Positions 42,352 to 54,750 are shown, counted from the first letter of the stretch. The stretch: DNA of 64,000 nt from Multifurca ochricompacta (GCA_022496185.1 WTXG01000118.1:50527-114526), one strand, 5' to 3'. Numbers and translations: made by a program. The notes: generated by a model not told the origin, from the sequence alone.

Positions 42352-44020
42352 CTACTTGCCATTCATCGGCGAACTCCGAGTTCATTGCCTCCCGAAAAGT
42401 TAACGGATCATGATACGCAGCAGCTGCGAGAAGCACCGCGTGACCCAGTCTCCCATTTGCATCAAGCGCGGCATTGTCCTTGTTGAAGTTACGAGGGTTT
42501 CGCTGAGGGTTTGGCCACAGCCGCAGGAGATCCTCCGAGGTGGAGTCTGCGCGACGTCAGGACCAGAGAATGTGGGAAGTGGGTGCATAAGTGGGGGGAG
42601 CATCTAAGACTTCGGGTTCAGGACCTGAAATGCATTGTGGGGTAGCTGGTGGAGATGGCGTCCTTGGCGGAGCAGCCACTCCGGAAGCGATTGCTGGGAT
42701 AGCAGAGGACATGGGGACAGTGACAGCCAGTGGTCCTTCAAGGACCGGGGGTTGTGCGGGCAAGGCAGATGGCTGGCTGCTCTCCCAAAAAGGAAAGGAA
42801 CTCTTGTCGAACGCTACATCGCATGACAGAGCTATTGATTGGGTATGTCGATTCCAGAACTGGTAACCCTTAGAACCCGGCTCATACCCTACAAGCGTCA
42901 TCTCGACCGATCGCAGATCGAGCTTCTTACGCTTGTTCTCAGGCACGTGTACATATGCCTTACAGCCAAAGACTCGGAAATATGAGACATCCGGAGCATG
43001 ACCACCACTCCAGAGCTCATGCGGCGTGCGCCAACCTATCGTTCTGCTGGGAGTCCTATTGTAAGTGTGAACGGCAGTATCCACTGCCAGCTCCCAGAAG
43101 CCGAGGGACAAGCCGGCACCATGTAGCATCGCCTGCGCTTTGTCCATGATGGTTTGATTCCATCGCTCAGCTATGCCGTTTTGTTGCGGCGAACCTGGCA
43201 TCGTCAGCTTATGTTCGATCCCCTTTTGGTCCAGTACAGTTCTCACGGCGCCTGATAAGAACTCCCCCCTGCGGTCAGAATGCAGCGTAAGCAGTTTCTC
43301 AGTCATCTGGGTCTCAGCCCAGGAGAGGAACTTTTTGAACGCGGCGGCAAGCTGATCTTTGCTTTGGAGAAAGTACACTACCCCATGTCTGGAATAGTCA
43401 TCGACAAACATTGCGATGTAAAGCACACCTTGGAGAGACTGTTTCTGCATTGGGCCGGCTAGATTGCTGTGAATGATTTGTAGATGCCGATCCGAGCGCT
43501 TGTGAGAGACCGAAAAGGGTAGCCACGACTGTTTCCCAAATTCACACCTGGGACATGGCAACTGGTCAGAGACGATCGAAGCATCAAGCGAGATTCCTTT
43601 TACGGAAGAATGATACCGTTTGAGGGCGTTGTAAGACATGTGCCCCATACGGCAATGCCAAAGGTCGATAGGATGAGACATGTGCGTGTGCGTGTGCGCG
43701 TGAAGGGCAGAGATGGAGGCATCCAGCCAATAGAGGTTGTCCTCCAGGTACCCTTGCGCAATTTTCCGGTTTTGTACCATAATAGTAAAAAACTTATCAG
43801 TGAATGAGATCTGAGCACCCCTTTGTGCAAGAGCGTGCATAGAGATGAAGCGCATCTGAACATCTGGAATGTGAAGAACGTTATTCAGGGTAACCTCAGA
43901 ATCTCGACTCCCAAGAGTGGTTTTGAAGACCACCTTCCCGACACCGATTTGTTTGACGTTGGAGTTGTCGCCTAGGTGGACAGTCCCGTTCATGGGTGCA
44001 TACTCTGTGAAGTCAGATCA
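42352..44020 (-). pseudogene. E7 integrase part of the copia polyprotein
   Basis: HHCC region (WHCRMGHMS to CPRCEFGK, about 43665-43535), DDE core (HSNLAGPM, HSDRRGEF, and the glutamate in IAERWNQT), then a Pro/Ala-rich linker to RT. TGA stops at 44018-44020 and 42557-42559 lie in the same frame, both compatible with CGA changed to TGA. The usual HSDL aspartate reads HSNL here (near 43480), which would remove a catalytic residue. Confidence 0.9.
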
Positions 44021-44913
44021 GTGCGGGGTTATGTGATGCGTTGCGCCGGAGTCCATCATCCAGCGAGATCGGGCAGCAGCATACAAGGAAACGTGGATAT
44101 CATTAGTGTCATCGGTAACTTCTACAATAGATGCCGATGTTGTGGCTAGATGTGCATTAACTGCCTTGTTTTGCCCCGACTCCACTGCCTTTTTGTCCTC
44201 CTCATCCTTCTTCTTCTTCCTGCACTTGGAAATCCGATGCCCCTTTTTCTGACAGTAGAAGCATTTTGTAGCCTTCTTGTCTTTGTTATCAGGCTTTTTG
44301 ACGGGTGCAGACTTGTTGAGTGCGGCGGAGGAACCGGACCGTCGACCTTCCTCATTTATGATACACTCTTGTATGGTTAGTGGGGAAAGGTCCACCGGTG
44401 CTCTGGTAGCTAAGATGGTAGACGCGACCACCGAGTATGAGTCCGGCAGCGCCTTGATGAGGATGAAGCAAAATTGGAGATCTGAAATCTCCATCTCATT
44501 ATTTTGAGAGTAACGCGTGCATTGTTTAACTTCTGCAACTGAGGAAGCATGGGAGATGAGTCGTCGAGCGCGGTGCTAGTGAGCGCAACCCATGTGTTGA
44601 ACGCGGACATAGATCCGATGCCTCTGTATACTTTCTTGAGCTGGTCCCACTTGTCCTTGCAGGTGGCATATAATTTGTCGTCCGAGACAGTCTGCCAGAC
44701 ATCCTTCTGAGTGTAAAGTTCAAGGATGCCTTGGAGAACACCTTCCAAGGTGTTCCAGTTGGCTGAGGGTGTGCTGGGCTTGTCTTCGGTTAGATGATCT
44801 CGGACGCCGTTCATTCGGAACAGGGCCATCATGCGTGATGACCAAGTGGACCAGTTAGATCCGTCAAGGACCTCGATCGCGGCAGAAGGGGGAAAGGAAA
44901 AAGAGGGGGCCAT
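44018..44913 (-). pseudogene. E7 Gag and protease start
   Basis: ATG at 44913-44911. Gag has the copia-type DGSNWSTWSSRMMALFRMNG motif and the zinc knuckle CFYCQKKGHRISKC (near 44250). The protease motif WMMDSGATHHIT lies near 44040. A one-base loss in an A run near 44505 breaks the frame. E8 is inserted exactly at the start codon: its TSD CCATA contains the ATG. Confidence 0.9.
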
Positions 44914-44914
44914 A

Positions 44915-45520
44915 TGTTACGTCCGGTGCGGGACGTACTGCACAACTTGTGCGACAGCGTACTGTTCGGGATCGGATAAGAAACCAATAAGGCTCCTTGG
45001 AGTGAGATGGGACGAGTCAAAGTCAGAGGGGCTGTACCCTGAGACTATGTTGAGTGGAAAGGAGTCAGAAACCCCGAGACGGACGAGTCAGAGATCAAAG
45101 GGATGTCCAGAAGACAAGCACCGATGTATTCAATAAGTCGAGTCTGAGGTCTACAATGTAGTTACAGCGGACTTATATATGTAATCGAATGGGCGTCTAC
45201 AAGATAAGGAATCAGAGTCAAGTGGGCCCAAATATACAGAGGTGGATAGCGTAGAGTCGGGCTTCTGATAGGGTATTAAGTAAGTGTCTGAGCGTAAAGA
45301 TAGAGAGATAACAAGATAAGAGATAACAAGATAAGAGATAAGGGACCAAACATAGGTATACAGCGTGTCAACAAGTTCAAAGCAAGTCACGGGGAGGGGA
45401 GCAAGGCATGTGATGGATCCCAGGACGGGGACACGATCATGAAGTGGAGAGTGGGTGGTAAAGATGGGTCGCTATTGGGGAGGTGGAAGAAAATGGGGTT
45501 GGTCGGCAGGGATTGTAACA
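44915..45520 (-). repeat. E8 3' LTR
   Basis: In sense TGTTACAATC to GGACGTAACA. The polypurine tract GAAGAGGGGGTGA (sense) at about 45521-45533 is identical to that of E5. Confidence 0.96.
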
Positions 45521-45551
45521 TCACCCCCTCTTCTGGTTCTAGCAGACCCAG

Positions 45552-45811
45552 CTAGAAACGACTCGTACCATCATCATCCTGCACTAAGTCCAGGTAATCA
45601 TTGGCTACATTACGATCGTCCAATGTGTAGTTCTCCTTGTCTGAGTCCTGTGGACATTGGTGGGTGTGAAGGAACCCATATGGGCCGCGCTGGCCACATA
45701 GGCGGCACATGTCATGGATCGGACAGTCCAGCTCGTGATGTCCGGAGTTGTGGCGGAGGCACTTGCCGCACCATCCTGACGGATTGACGATCGTTGGGGC
45801 AACTCCCACAT
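45552..45811 (-). pseudogene. E8 ORF3, C-terminal part
   Basis: Continues ORF3 after the solo LTR. Contains CGKCLRHNSGHHELDC (CX2CX6HX4C) and a further cluster CRLCGQRGPYGF with His and Cys following. Ends DDDGTSRF, the same C-terminus as E5 ORF3. Confidence 0.8.
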
Positions 45812-47106
45812 TGTTACGACCCTACTCTTTTTCCTGACCCTGCACACCATGCCTTATTCCTTGCACCATCCTTGATCTCCTCCTTCTCTGGACCACTCTT
45901 TGATGCCCTTGGCCTGTTGCCTTGGGACCCTCCTTGATGCCTGTGGCCTGTGTGCCCAGGACCCTACCCTGATTCCTGTGACATTGTTCATAGGACTGAC
46001 CTCCCATGCTGCCATTTACACCTAACCTGCTGGTAGTTATGCTGCTACACTGTTGGATGTATACCACCCTTCCTTGCTGCCTTGGCTTATGCCTTGGCCA
46101 CTGCTCCTGACCCTGTCCCTGTGCTTGACACCCATAGGAACCCCTGACATTGTCCCTGCCAATCTGACCAGTCCAGACAACTAGACGACTTTGGCTTGTA
46201 CTTGCCCCTCTGCCAGTCATGTGACTCCTGGCCATGTGACCCTTGGCCATGTGACCCTTGGCCATGTGACCCTTGGCCATGTGATCCTTGACCATGTGAT
46301 CCCTGACCATGTGACTTTGGACCATGTGATCCCTGACCCTGATCACAGCATCTTCATCTGATCATTTACCCCTTTCTGATCACATGGCCCATCTGGCTCA
46401 TCATTCGCTTCTCTGATTCCTGTGGGAGTATTCCCACATCCACCCTGACTCCTGTGGGACCTGTTATCTCCCCATTTACCCCTGACCCTGGTGGGAATCC
46501 TCCCACACTGATATGACTCCTGTGGGGCTGTCCCACATGATTATGCTTCTGATAAGGCTTATCCTTATCATGGACTATATTTGACATCTTATCTGCTATT
46601 GGATGATAAGGACTCTGACCCTGTTCCTGATTAGCTACAAACCAGATCCCCATACAGTATATAAGACCCTGTAGACAGTTTGTACAACCCTAGATTTGAC
46701 CTCTTGGGCCTTCAGCCTAGAGATCTTAGACCCCAGAATACATCAGAGCCTTTTCCCTCCTTTTGCGCCTTTGAGATTCCTACAGGGACCCCCATTGCCT
46801 CTGGCAATGGGTGTGTGCCCTCCCCTTTGACCCCTCTTTTTTCACTCCCTTGAGCTTCAGTCTGTTTGACGTGCTTTTGGCACTGCAGCTGAGCCTGATC
46901 CCCACTTAACAGCCCTAGGGGATTAGCTCCCTTTGGCTGACTCGTCCTGTCTCTCTCTGTGCTTGGTTATAGCACCAAACTCTATTCTACTCTGAAGCTT
47001 GACAGTAGCCTAGAGCCTAGCCTTATTGTGCTAGGCTCCCGGCTGAGGTAATGGACCCACGCTGACCTGTGCACGTCGCACATGAAACGCCCGGCTGAGC
47101 GTAACA
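45812..47106 (+). mobile_element. Solo LTR of family G5, 1295 bp
   Basis: TGTTACGACC to GAGCGTAACA, TSD CACAT at 45807-45811 and 47107-47111. TATATAA at 46658; 34 nt on lies AGATTTGACC (46692). By the rule seen in the other gypsy families, the full element should have GGTCAAATCT just inside its 5' LTR. Confidence 0.88.
46218..46337. repeat. 15-bp tandem array, eight units
   Basis: CATGTGA every 15 bp from 46218 to 46323, the reverse complement of the array at 39526-39615, with two more units. It lies in U3, upstream of the TATA box. Confidence 0.9.
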
Positions 47107-48051
47107 CACATGGCGGAAGATACAGAACCGGCTCCAGTGGAGGTTGCTGCGACAGTGCTGGCACCACTTGCGATTGAGGGGGCAGTTCCAGCTAATGTGG
47201 TACTTACTATTGCATCGCCAGCATGTCTCTCCGCGGGGGTTCTTGTGCATACGCAGCATTTCAAACCGGTTCAGTATCAGCCTTGGGGCAGCCCCCAATG
47301 ATCGTGGGGGAAGGGGTCGTGCATACGTGTCGGTGTACCGTTCGGCGATAGTCTGATACGCGTCCCCTATCTCCAGCCTCTTCCTGATCTCCACCAACTC
47401 CTGTTCCACTTGGAACATCCCATTCGTCAGCCTTGCCATCATCTTCGCGTGCTCTTTATATTGTTTGTTAAGTGTCGTGCGCAATGTCAGATTCTTCCGC
47501 AGTCTCATTACCTCGGCTTTGAGACACAGAAGGCGCATATCGTTCAGCACCTCGTCGATGGCAAAGGCGCGGGAGTCTTCAGCAGCCAGATGTCCGAGCT
47601 GCTCATCAGTCATGGTGTGGTGAAGACGTCCTGTATACCTTTCTTCTAAATAGACCGGGGCCCCATAGACAGGGCCATCTTTCTTCATACATCCAGCAAC
47701 ATCCATTCCTCCATTGGTGTAGAATATGTATTTGGCGATGGCAACACTTCCATCAGCCATGGTGATTTCAAGGGGGAAATAGGTCGAGGAGTTGGGGTTG
47801 TTAGCGAAGAACGGGAATTTCGGTACCTCATCATCCAACTCCATACCCAGTAGGTCATTTGGGTGCGGTTCTTCGCTGTGTTTGAAGTCATCGTTCAGGT
47901 TTGGAGACTGGTTCTTAACCCGGGCCTCAGCAGCTTCATAATCAATGGGGGAGGAGGGACGTGTGGAGGGATGAGCGGAAGGAAAGTTCTCCACCACTGC
48001 AACGGTGGCAGTGAAGGCATCGATGGCGGCGTTGGCAGCGACAAAAGACAT
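47107..48051 (-). pseudogene. E8 ORF3, N-terminal part, unknown function
   Basis: Intact from ATG 48051 to the solo LTR at 47106, about 315 residues. It starts with an Ala/Thr-rich segment, then an acidic stretch, a compact domain (FPLEITMADGSVAIAKYIF, then YLEERYTGRLHHT), a helical region likely to form a coiled coil (about residues 175-230), and two canonical zinc knuckles: CWRCNSKYHISWNC and CQHCRSNLHWSRFC. E5 encodes the same protein, so it is a family gene. It lies about 100 bases after the chromodomain. Confidence 0.82.
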
Positions 48052-48154
48052 GATAGACTGGATGGTGTTAGAATGTTGCTGAGAGAGCATGTACTGGGGG
48101 AATCGATGGGGTCGAGGGGTGTTTCTTTTAAGTGTTCTTAGGCGCTTCTGGGTG

Positions 48155-51100
48155 TCAGATGTGGAATTCCGAGATAAGGGCCGGAGCAGAGATATCCCCA
48201 GCTGGTTCCCACAAGTTGTCAGAGTCTGGGAATCCCTTCCACTTGATTAGGTAGTGCAGTTTACGCCCTCGGCCTTGTCGCTTGGAGTCTAGAATACGCT
48301 CCACTTCCCATTCTTCTTCGCCATCGATAAGGTCAGGCGGGGGTCTTGGGAAGTTTTCTCCATGAATGGAGGTTTCCTTGTAAGGGGTCAGAAGCTTGGC
48401 ATGGAAGACTGGGTGGATCTTCCATTTCGGTGGCAACTGCAGTTCATAGGATACGTCTGACAGCTTCCTTGTGATCTGGAAGGGTCCGTGACGTCGGGGC
48501 GCTAGTTTGGCTGAGGGGTGTGACGTGTGAATGTTCCTGCCCTCGAGCCATACCCAGTCATTGGTCTGATAAGGTGTGAATGTGCTTGGCTGTGCTGCCA
48601 GAAGCTGTTGCGCCTTTACCAGATTTTCATTGGCCGATCGCTGCAGTTCCTCCCATTGGCTTATCTGTTTGGTTACTGACGGGACATTGGTGGGCTTATC
48701 TGTCCACGTGGTGTGTGGGGTCCAACCCATGATAAGGGAAAAGGGGGTGGTTTTTGTAGTCCCATTGGGCCATGAATTGTGAGCGAACTCCGCGGTTGAT
48801 AGCCATTCTGCCCAGTCATCTTGTCTCCCGTTGCACCAGAACCAAAGGTATTGTTCCAGCCACTGGTTTGTTCGTTCGGACTGCCCATCCGTTGTGGGTG
48901 GTAAGCTGTCGAGATATTTTGTGTGATATCTAACGTCTTGCACAGGGCTTTAGCAAATGCCGATGTGAACCTGGTGTCTCGGTCGGATATAATCTTCCTG
49001 GGGAGTCCATAGTGGCGATATACATGATTCAGGTACAGCTTCGCTACTCCTTCAGCTGTAATGGTCTCATTGCAGGGGATGAACAGGGCCGCTTTGGAGC
49101 AATCGTGGTCGGTGATCATGAGGATGGTGTCGAAACCCTGTGACTTGGGTAATTTGACGATAAAGTCCATGGTGATGGTTTGAAAGGGGGTTGATGAGAC
49201 GGGAGTAATGGGGTGCATCGGCGGGACTTTCGGGTGTGTGTTAACCTTGTTAGCTTGACACGCTGCGCATCCCTGTACATAGTTCTCAACATCCTTCTTC
49301 ATATTGGGCCACCAGTAATCGCGCTTGGCAAGTGCATAGGTATTGGCAATGCCTGGGTGGCCGGCAGAGGGGAGATCATGGTGAAAATGGATCACCCCCC
49401 TCTTAATGTTGTCGCCACCGGTGACAACGAGTCGATTGCCATCTTTCCACCAGAGGCCGTTGACTTCTTTAAATTATGTGCGTTGGCCCATGAGCGGCAA
49501 AGTGAGGGATTCATATTTTGTGAGACCTGTGCCCACAGGTCCATATCATGAAGACTAACAATGGTGGTTTTTGCAAACACCTCTTCTGGGAGGACAGTGA
49601 CGTCGTTGTTGTCATCCTCACCCGTATGCATATCTGGTCTGCGTGACAACGCATCTGCTCTGGCATTTTGGCTTCCGGCAATGTGTTTCAAGGTGAAATT
49701 GTACTCTTCTAGCTCCAAGACTTCTCGTGCCACGCATCGACTGATTTTATGGGGTTCTTTCCAGTACAATAGGTTGGAATGGTTGGTGTGGATGATGGTC
49801 TTATGTGGAGCTCCTGCCAGGTAAGGTCGCCAGTGTCGTAATGCTTTAACTATGGCCAAGAGCTCCCTATCCCAGATGTCATAATTTCGTTCGGCCGGAG
49901 AGAAGGTTTCAGAGTAGTATGCTACTGGGTGAAGGATTTGTGCGGCATCCCTTTGGTAGAGTATGGCTCCGTTTGCAAAGTGAGAGGCATCCACTTCCAG
50001 TTCAAAGGGGCGACTTAGATCTGGTTGGATGAGTACTGGCTCCGAGCCGACTAGGTCCCTAATCTGTTCAAATGCTTGTTGCTGTGTCAAACCCCAGTGC
50101 CATGGTACATCCTTCTTCAATAGATCATTCAGTGGTCACGCGATACCTGAGAACCCCTTGACAAAACGTCAGTAAAAGTTGCAAAATCCAATGAACGACC
50201 TGACATCTTTGACACAGGTTGGGACAGGCCATTCCTGGATCCCCTGTACTTTAACGGGATCCATGCGCACTTGTCCTTCCTCCAAGATAACCCCCAGGTA
50301 CTCAATGCTTCGCTGTTCGAAGGAACATTTGGCAGGTTTGAGATATAGGTCATGTTCGTGCAAGATGTCCAACACCTGATGCACGCGATCTCGGTGATGG
50401 TCCAAATTGTCTGGGGTAGCTACTAAGATGTCGTCCATATAAACCACTACTTCCCCGTGAGAATGAGATCGCGGAAGATGTGATTCATCATAGATTGGAA
50501 TGTTGCTGGCAAGTTCGTGAGACCAAAGAACATAACATTGGGCTCGAACAACCCTTGGTTTGTCTTGAACGCCGCCTTGCACTGGTCACCTTCCTTGATT
50601 CTAACGTTGTTGTAACCCCATCGCATGTCCATCTTTGAGAAGAGGGCCTTATCCCTCATGGTGTCAATGAGCTCAGAGATGAGCGGTAAGGGGTAGGTGT
50701 TTTTCACAGTGTATGCGTTGATTCGCCGGTAATCCTGAACTGGTCGCAGCTTGCCATCCTTCTTTTTGATGAAGAAGAATGGCGAGGCGTACTGCGACTT
50801 GGATGGGCGAATGTATCCCTTTGCCAGATGTTCTTCAAGGAATTCCGTTAGTGCCGTCTGCTCAGACTGGGACAGCGGATAGATTTTGCAATCTATCGCC
50901 GTCGGTGTATCAGGAAGTAGGTCTATGGCATGGTCCCATGGTCTGGAGGGTGGAAAGCGCTGGGATTCTTCTTCAGAAAACACCTTCCAATGCTGGTGGT
51001 AGGTACTCGGCACTACGTCGCTGTATGTTTTTTCTGTCTGCCCCTGTATTGCTTTTTGGGCTAGCTCTGATGCTTTGGTGGCATAACAGCGACCTGGGTC

Positions 51101-51610
51101 TTCTTCTTCTGTACTTGTGGCCTTTATTGTCAGATGTCTGACTGCGTAATCATAGCCTATGGACGTGATAATGGTGGGATATGATTCTTTATCCATCGTC
51201 GCGTCAGCCCAGTTGATCTTGGGTTCGAAAGCAGCGAGCCACGGGTATCCCAGAATAAGATCTTCGTCTCCTAGATCCGTAATTAGGAAACGAATATTCT
51301 TCGTAGCTTCTCCAACCTGGACTTTCAGGTCCGTGTAGTGAGTGATCTTTCCAGCGCGATTGGCCGTTCCATCAATATTCCAGATATTCTTTTCCTGGGG
51401 AAGTGCCAGCCTTCCCAAACCCATTGTTCTGATTAGTCGTGGGTGAATAAAGTTATCCGTGGCTCCGGAGTCCACTAGAATGTCTCGATCGGCCGTCCTC
51501 TGTGTAGTTTCAAAATGGACTGGTATTTTTAATGACTTGAATCGACTAGCATACACAGAGGTAACATGGAGTGCTCGTGCCCAGGCCAATGGGGTTGAGC
51601 CTAACAAAAA
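48155..51610 (-). pseudogene. pol: E8 Pol
   Basis: From the T5 site: protease DSGATDNFIH (near 51470), RT ([17 protein letters not shown] near 50760; YMDDILVA near 50440), RNase H (VDASHFANGA near 49990), integrase HHCC (GHPGIANT to CAACQANK, near 49360-49250) and DDE core, chromodomain YLIKWKGFPDSDNLW (near 48240). Frameshifts near 50455, 49470 and 48900. TGA codons near 50169 and 50129 stand at arginine positions (FY-stop-RF, IA-stop-PL). The 50455 shift is also found in E5, so it predates the split of the two copies. Confidence 0.9.
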
Positions 51611-52735
51611 TCCTTCTTTGCAAACGCCTTTTCTACCAATATGGCGCGTACTTCCTCACTTTCCTTCATCATATTAGCCCATATGTCTTGAGCCTTCTCT
51701 TCTTTTGACCGCTTGTCCACAGTGTGTGGATTATTCTGGATGGGGATTTCTGCTGTGGTAGCGGCGGCGACGCGTACCCCCTTTTTGGGACAGTCCCGGG
51801 ACATATGTCCTAGCGCTTTGCAGCGGAAGCATTGTCCCTCTTTCATCAGTGTTTGTTGCTCATCTTCTGTGAGCATCGCCCGGGCTTGGGCTCGGTCTGC
51901 AGAGGTGTCCATGGCATTTGGATCCCTCTGAGCATGGTGGGCAGGCTTTACTCCAAAGGCTGCCTTCCATTGATCTCAAGTCTTCCCCTTTTTGGTGTCG
52001 ATCCCAAAGCGTGTTTGGAAATCAAGGTAGTCCTGCTGTTGTCGGCAGGTGGCATCAACCCAGCTATCCCAGTCATGGGGATGGTGGAACTGGATGATAT
52101 TTTTGACTAGCGGGTTGGGCAACCCTTGCAAAAAGAGGTCCAGCATGGCCTCTTCGTCTGTGTCATAGCCAGCCCTATTCGCCAGGCTTCTGAATTTGGC
52201 GACGTATGCGTCTAATTCGCCCTTCTCCATCCTAAGGGACTTTAACTCTCGGGCTGCCTTCTGTTTGGCCTGCCCATCCATGAACGCATCTTTAAACCGC
52301 TCGGCGATGGTCTCCCAAAGACCCTCACTTGTGGTATGGCATCCACTCTCGACCTGTTCATTCAGCCACTCCAGCTGCTCCATAGTCCAGTTGTCAACCG
52401 CATCTCCTTGAATTAGTGAAAGGAACAAATTGGCGCGTTGAAATGGGTTGACAATCTGCGGGACGTCATGGTTGAAGTTTTTAAAGGTTGTGAACTCCAA
52501 CATAAACTTTTTGCTCTGTGAGCGGTCCCTGGTGAACGTTTGGGGCAACACTCCTGATAGTTGTCCAGATGGGGGAGGGATATTTGGTGGTGCCACCACT
52601 GGGGCTGGTGGGGCAGGGTCTGGAAGTTGGGTGGCAATGGTGGACATGATTTGATGGAATGGGGTGACAGTGTTCATGGATTGTACTGATATCTGGGGAG
52701 TTGTCAAAGCAGGGGCTCTGGACATGACAACTCTA
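51601..52735 (-). pseudogene. gag: E8 Gag, main part
   Basis: Capsid domain (about 52500-52000) and zinc knuckle CFRCKALGHMSRDC (near 51830-51790), ending at TAG 51601. One TGA at 51976-51978 stands where E5 has CGA. The upstream end is cut by the Tc1-like insertion at 52736. An ATG near 52645 (sense) is a possible alternative gag start. Confidence 0.87.
51606..51610 (-). promoter_or_regulatory. E8 candidate -1 frameshift site
   Basis: Sense GAT TTT TGT TAG at the gag end, identical to E5; pol is open in the -1 frame. Confidence 0.6.
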
Positions 52736-53097
52736 CAGTGCCTCACAAAACTGAGTCAATGTTTTGCACTTTTGCACTGTTTGTTGAATATTGCATCAAC
52801 CAAAACAAATATAAACAAAGTCTTGGTATACCATAAAAGGTACAAGATAAGGGTTATGTAATGCAACAATAATTATGTAAGTCTGATCAAAACCTGTGGA
52901 GCTATGCCCATTTCAAATTGGGGACTCATTGACTCAGTTTTGTGAGGGGGTATCAGAAATATCAGAATCTGATGCTCCACCAAATGTACAGCAACCAATC
53001 CTTAATATATGGTTACCATAGTTATCTTAATATTGATGGGACCTGGAATAGAGCTATTTAACCATGGTTTACATTCCCAGAATATTATAATTTCCAA

Positions 53098-53601
53098 ATG
53101 CACCCCACCTCCTCTGCTCAGAAAGAAAACATGCTCTCTCTGGCCTCTGAAGGTCATTCCACTCACACTATTGCCTCCAGACTCAGCCTCAGCCAGTCCA
53201 CAGTCTCTAGGACACTCAGAACTCTCCTTGCCAACCATCAGTTACCTCATTTTGGTCATCATTCCAAGCTCTCTGCTACCTCTGAACATGCTATCATGAT
53301 ACAAATCACCACAGGAAAGGTTGCCAATGCTGTCCAGGCCACAAAGCACATCAATTCCATCATCCCCAACCATGTCTCCTCACAAACTGTGCACTGGGTT
53401 CTTAAAAAACATTCATTCAAGGCTGTAACAAAGAAGAAAAGGCCACTACTCTCTGCAGTACATTGCAAGAAGCACTTAGCCTTTGCTTTGAAGTACCAAA
53501 ACTGGACTATGGAGGACTGGGAGAGGGTGATTTGGTCAGCTGAGACCAAAATCAACAGGTTTGGGTCAGATGCCAGTCCTCCACAGTTCACTCTCTGTAC
53601 T
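53098..53601 (+). pseudogene. Tc1-type transposase fragment, left arm and centre
   Basis: About 165 residues: a helix-turn-helix DNA-binding region (HTIASRLSLSQSTVSRTLR) and a second, SSQTVHWVLKKH-type helix region, leading into the start of the catalytic domain, VIWSAETKINRFGSD, in the centre. Tc1 transposases have Asp where this has Ala (WSDE-type motif), so the first catalytic acid is lost. The rest of the DDE domain is absent. Confidence 0.85.
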
Positions 53602-53995
53602 TCAAAGCAAAGGCTAAGTGCTTCTTGCAATGTACTGCAGAGAGTAGTGGCCTTTTCTTCTTTGTTACAGCCTTGAATGAATGTTTTTTAAGAACCCAGT
53701 GCACAGTTTGTGAGGAGACATGGTTGGGGATGATGGAATTGATGTGCTTTGTGGCCTGGACAGCATTGGCAACCTTTCCTGTGGTGATTTGTATCATGAT
53801 AGCATGTTCAGAGGTAGCAGAGAGCTTGGAATGATGACCAAAATGAGGTAACTGATGGTTGGCAAGGAGAGTTCTGAGTGTCCTAGAGACTGTGGACTGG
53901 CTGAGGCTGAGTCTGGAGGCAATAGTGTGAGTGGAATGACCTTCAGAGGCCAGAGAGAGCATGTTTTCTTTCTGAGCAGAGGAGGTGGGGTGCAT
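53588..53995 (-). pseudogene. Tc1-type transposase fragment, right arm
   Basis: Mirror copy of the first 133 residues of the left-arm fragment, ending where the palindrome centre begins. It has only the DNA-binding helices and none of the catalytic domain. Confidence 0.85.
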
Positions 53996-54354
53996 TTGGA
54001 AATTATAATATTCTGGGAATGTAAACCATGGTTAAATAGCTCTATTCCAGGTCCCATCAATATTAAGATAACTATGGTAACCATATATTAAGGATTGGTT
54101 GCTGTACATTTGGTGGAGCATCAGATTCTTTCTGATACCCCCTCACAAAACTGAGTCAATGAGTCCCCAATTTGAAATGGGCATAGCTCCACAGGTTTTG
54201 ATCAGACTTACATAATTATTGTTGCATTACATAACCCTTATCTTGTACCTTTTATGGTATACCAAGACTTTGTTTATATTTGTTTTGGTTGATGCAATAT
54301 TCAACAAACAGTGCAAAAGTGCAAAACATTGACTCAGTTTTGTGAGGCACTGTA

Positions 54355-54731
54355 GGTGCAACCGGAGACGTAGATGCTGCTAATGCCAGTGCTTCTTCTT
54401 CACTGGGTTCTTCTACGTACTCCTCTGGTTCGGAGTCTGTGACAATGGCCGGAGGGTTTTCTCTCCACGGGCCTAGTCCAAATTCGGGTGGGGTGGGTCC
54501 TGTGGTGACCCAAGAGTGTCGGCTGTCTGAGTATCAGATGCAATACCAAACCCTCTTTTCGTCATCGTATTCTACTGGTTGGTATCTTCCGTCGTGATAG
54601 ACGTAGTATCCAAACTTGGTTTCAAAGTCTTTCCAGGCGGCAGAGCCAAGTACTTGCTGTGAAAGATTATTCTCATCTCTGCGTTCGATGAGTTCTTCGC
54701 GGAAGAGGGTCTGACTGTGGCTGGAAGCCAC
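54355..54731 (-). pseudogene. gag: E8 Gag, N-terminal part
   Basis: Opens at GTG (54731-54729) as in E5, with the conserved start MASSHSQTLFREELIERRD if GTG is read as Met. The frame breaks near 54535 and the acidic middle region runs to the Tc1-like insertion. No ATG lies upstream in frame. Confidence 0.75.
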
Positions 54732-54737
54732 TGTGAG

Positions 54738-54748
54738 AGACTCGACTT
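54738..54748 (-). promoter_or_regulatory. E8 self-priming primer binding site
   Basis: Sense AAGTCGAGTCT, 2 nt inside the 5' LTR, complementary to AGACTCGACTT at 54981-54971, 34 nt from the TATA box (sense start 55015). Same as in E5. Confidence 0.8.
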
Positions 54749-54750
54749 GA

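Larger units (their letters stand above)
52736..54352. mobile_element. Tc1/mariner-like insertion forming a 1.6-kb palindrome
   Basis: TA duplications at 52734-52735 and 54353-54354, termini CAGTGCCTCAC and GTGAGGCACTG. The left arm (52736-53496) and right arm (53597-54352) are inverted copies over about 760 bp, with a 5-bp length difference in one place, around a unique centre of 100 bp (53497-53596). Each arm holds the same N-terminal part of a Tc1-type transposase. The C-terminal part of the gene is missing, so it is non-autonomous. The uninterrupted site is visible in E5. Confidence 0.9.
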
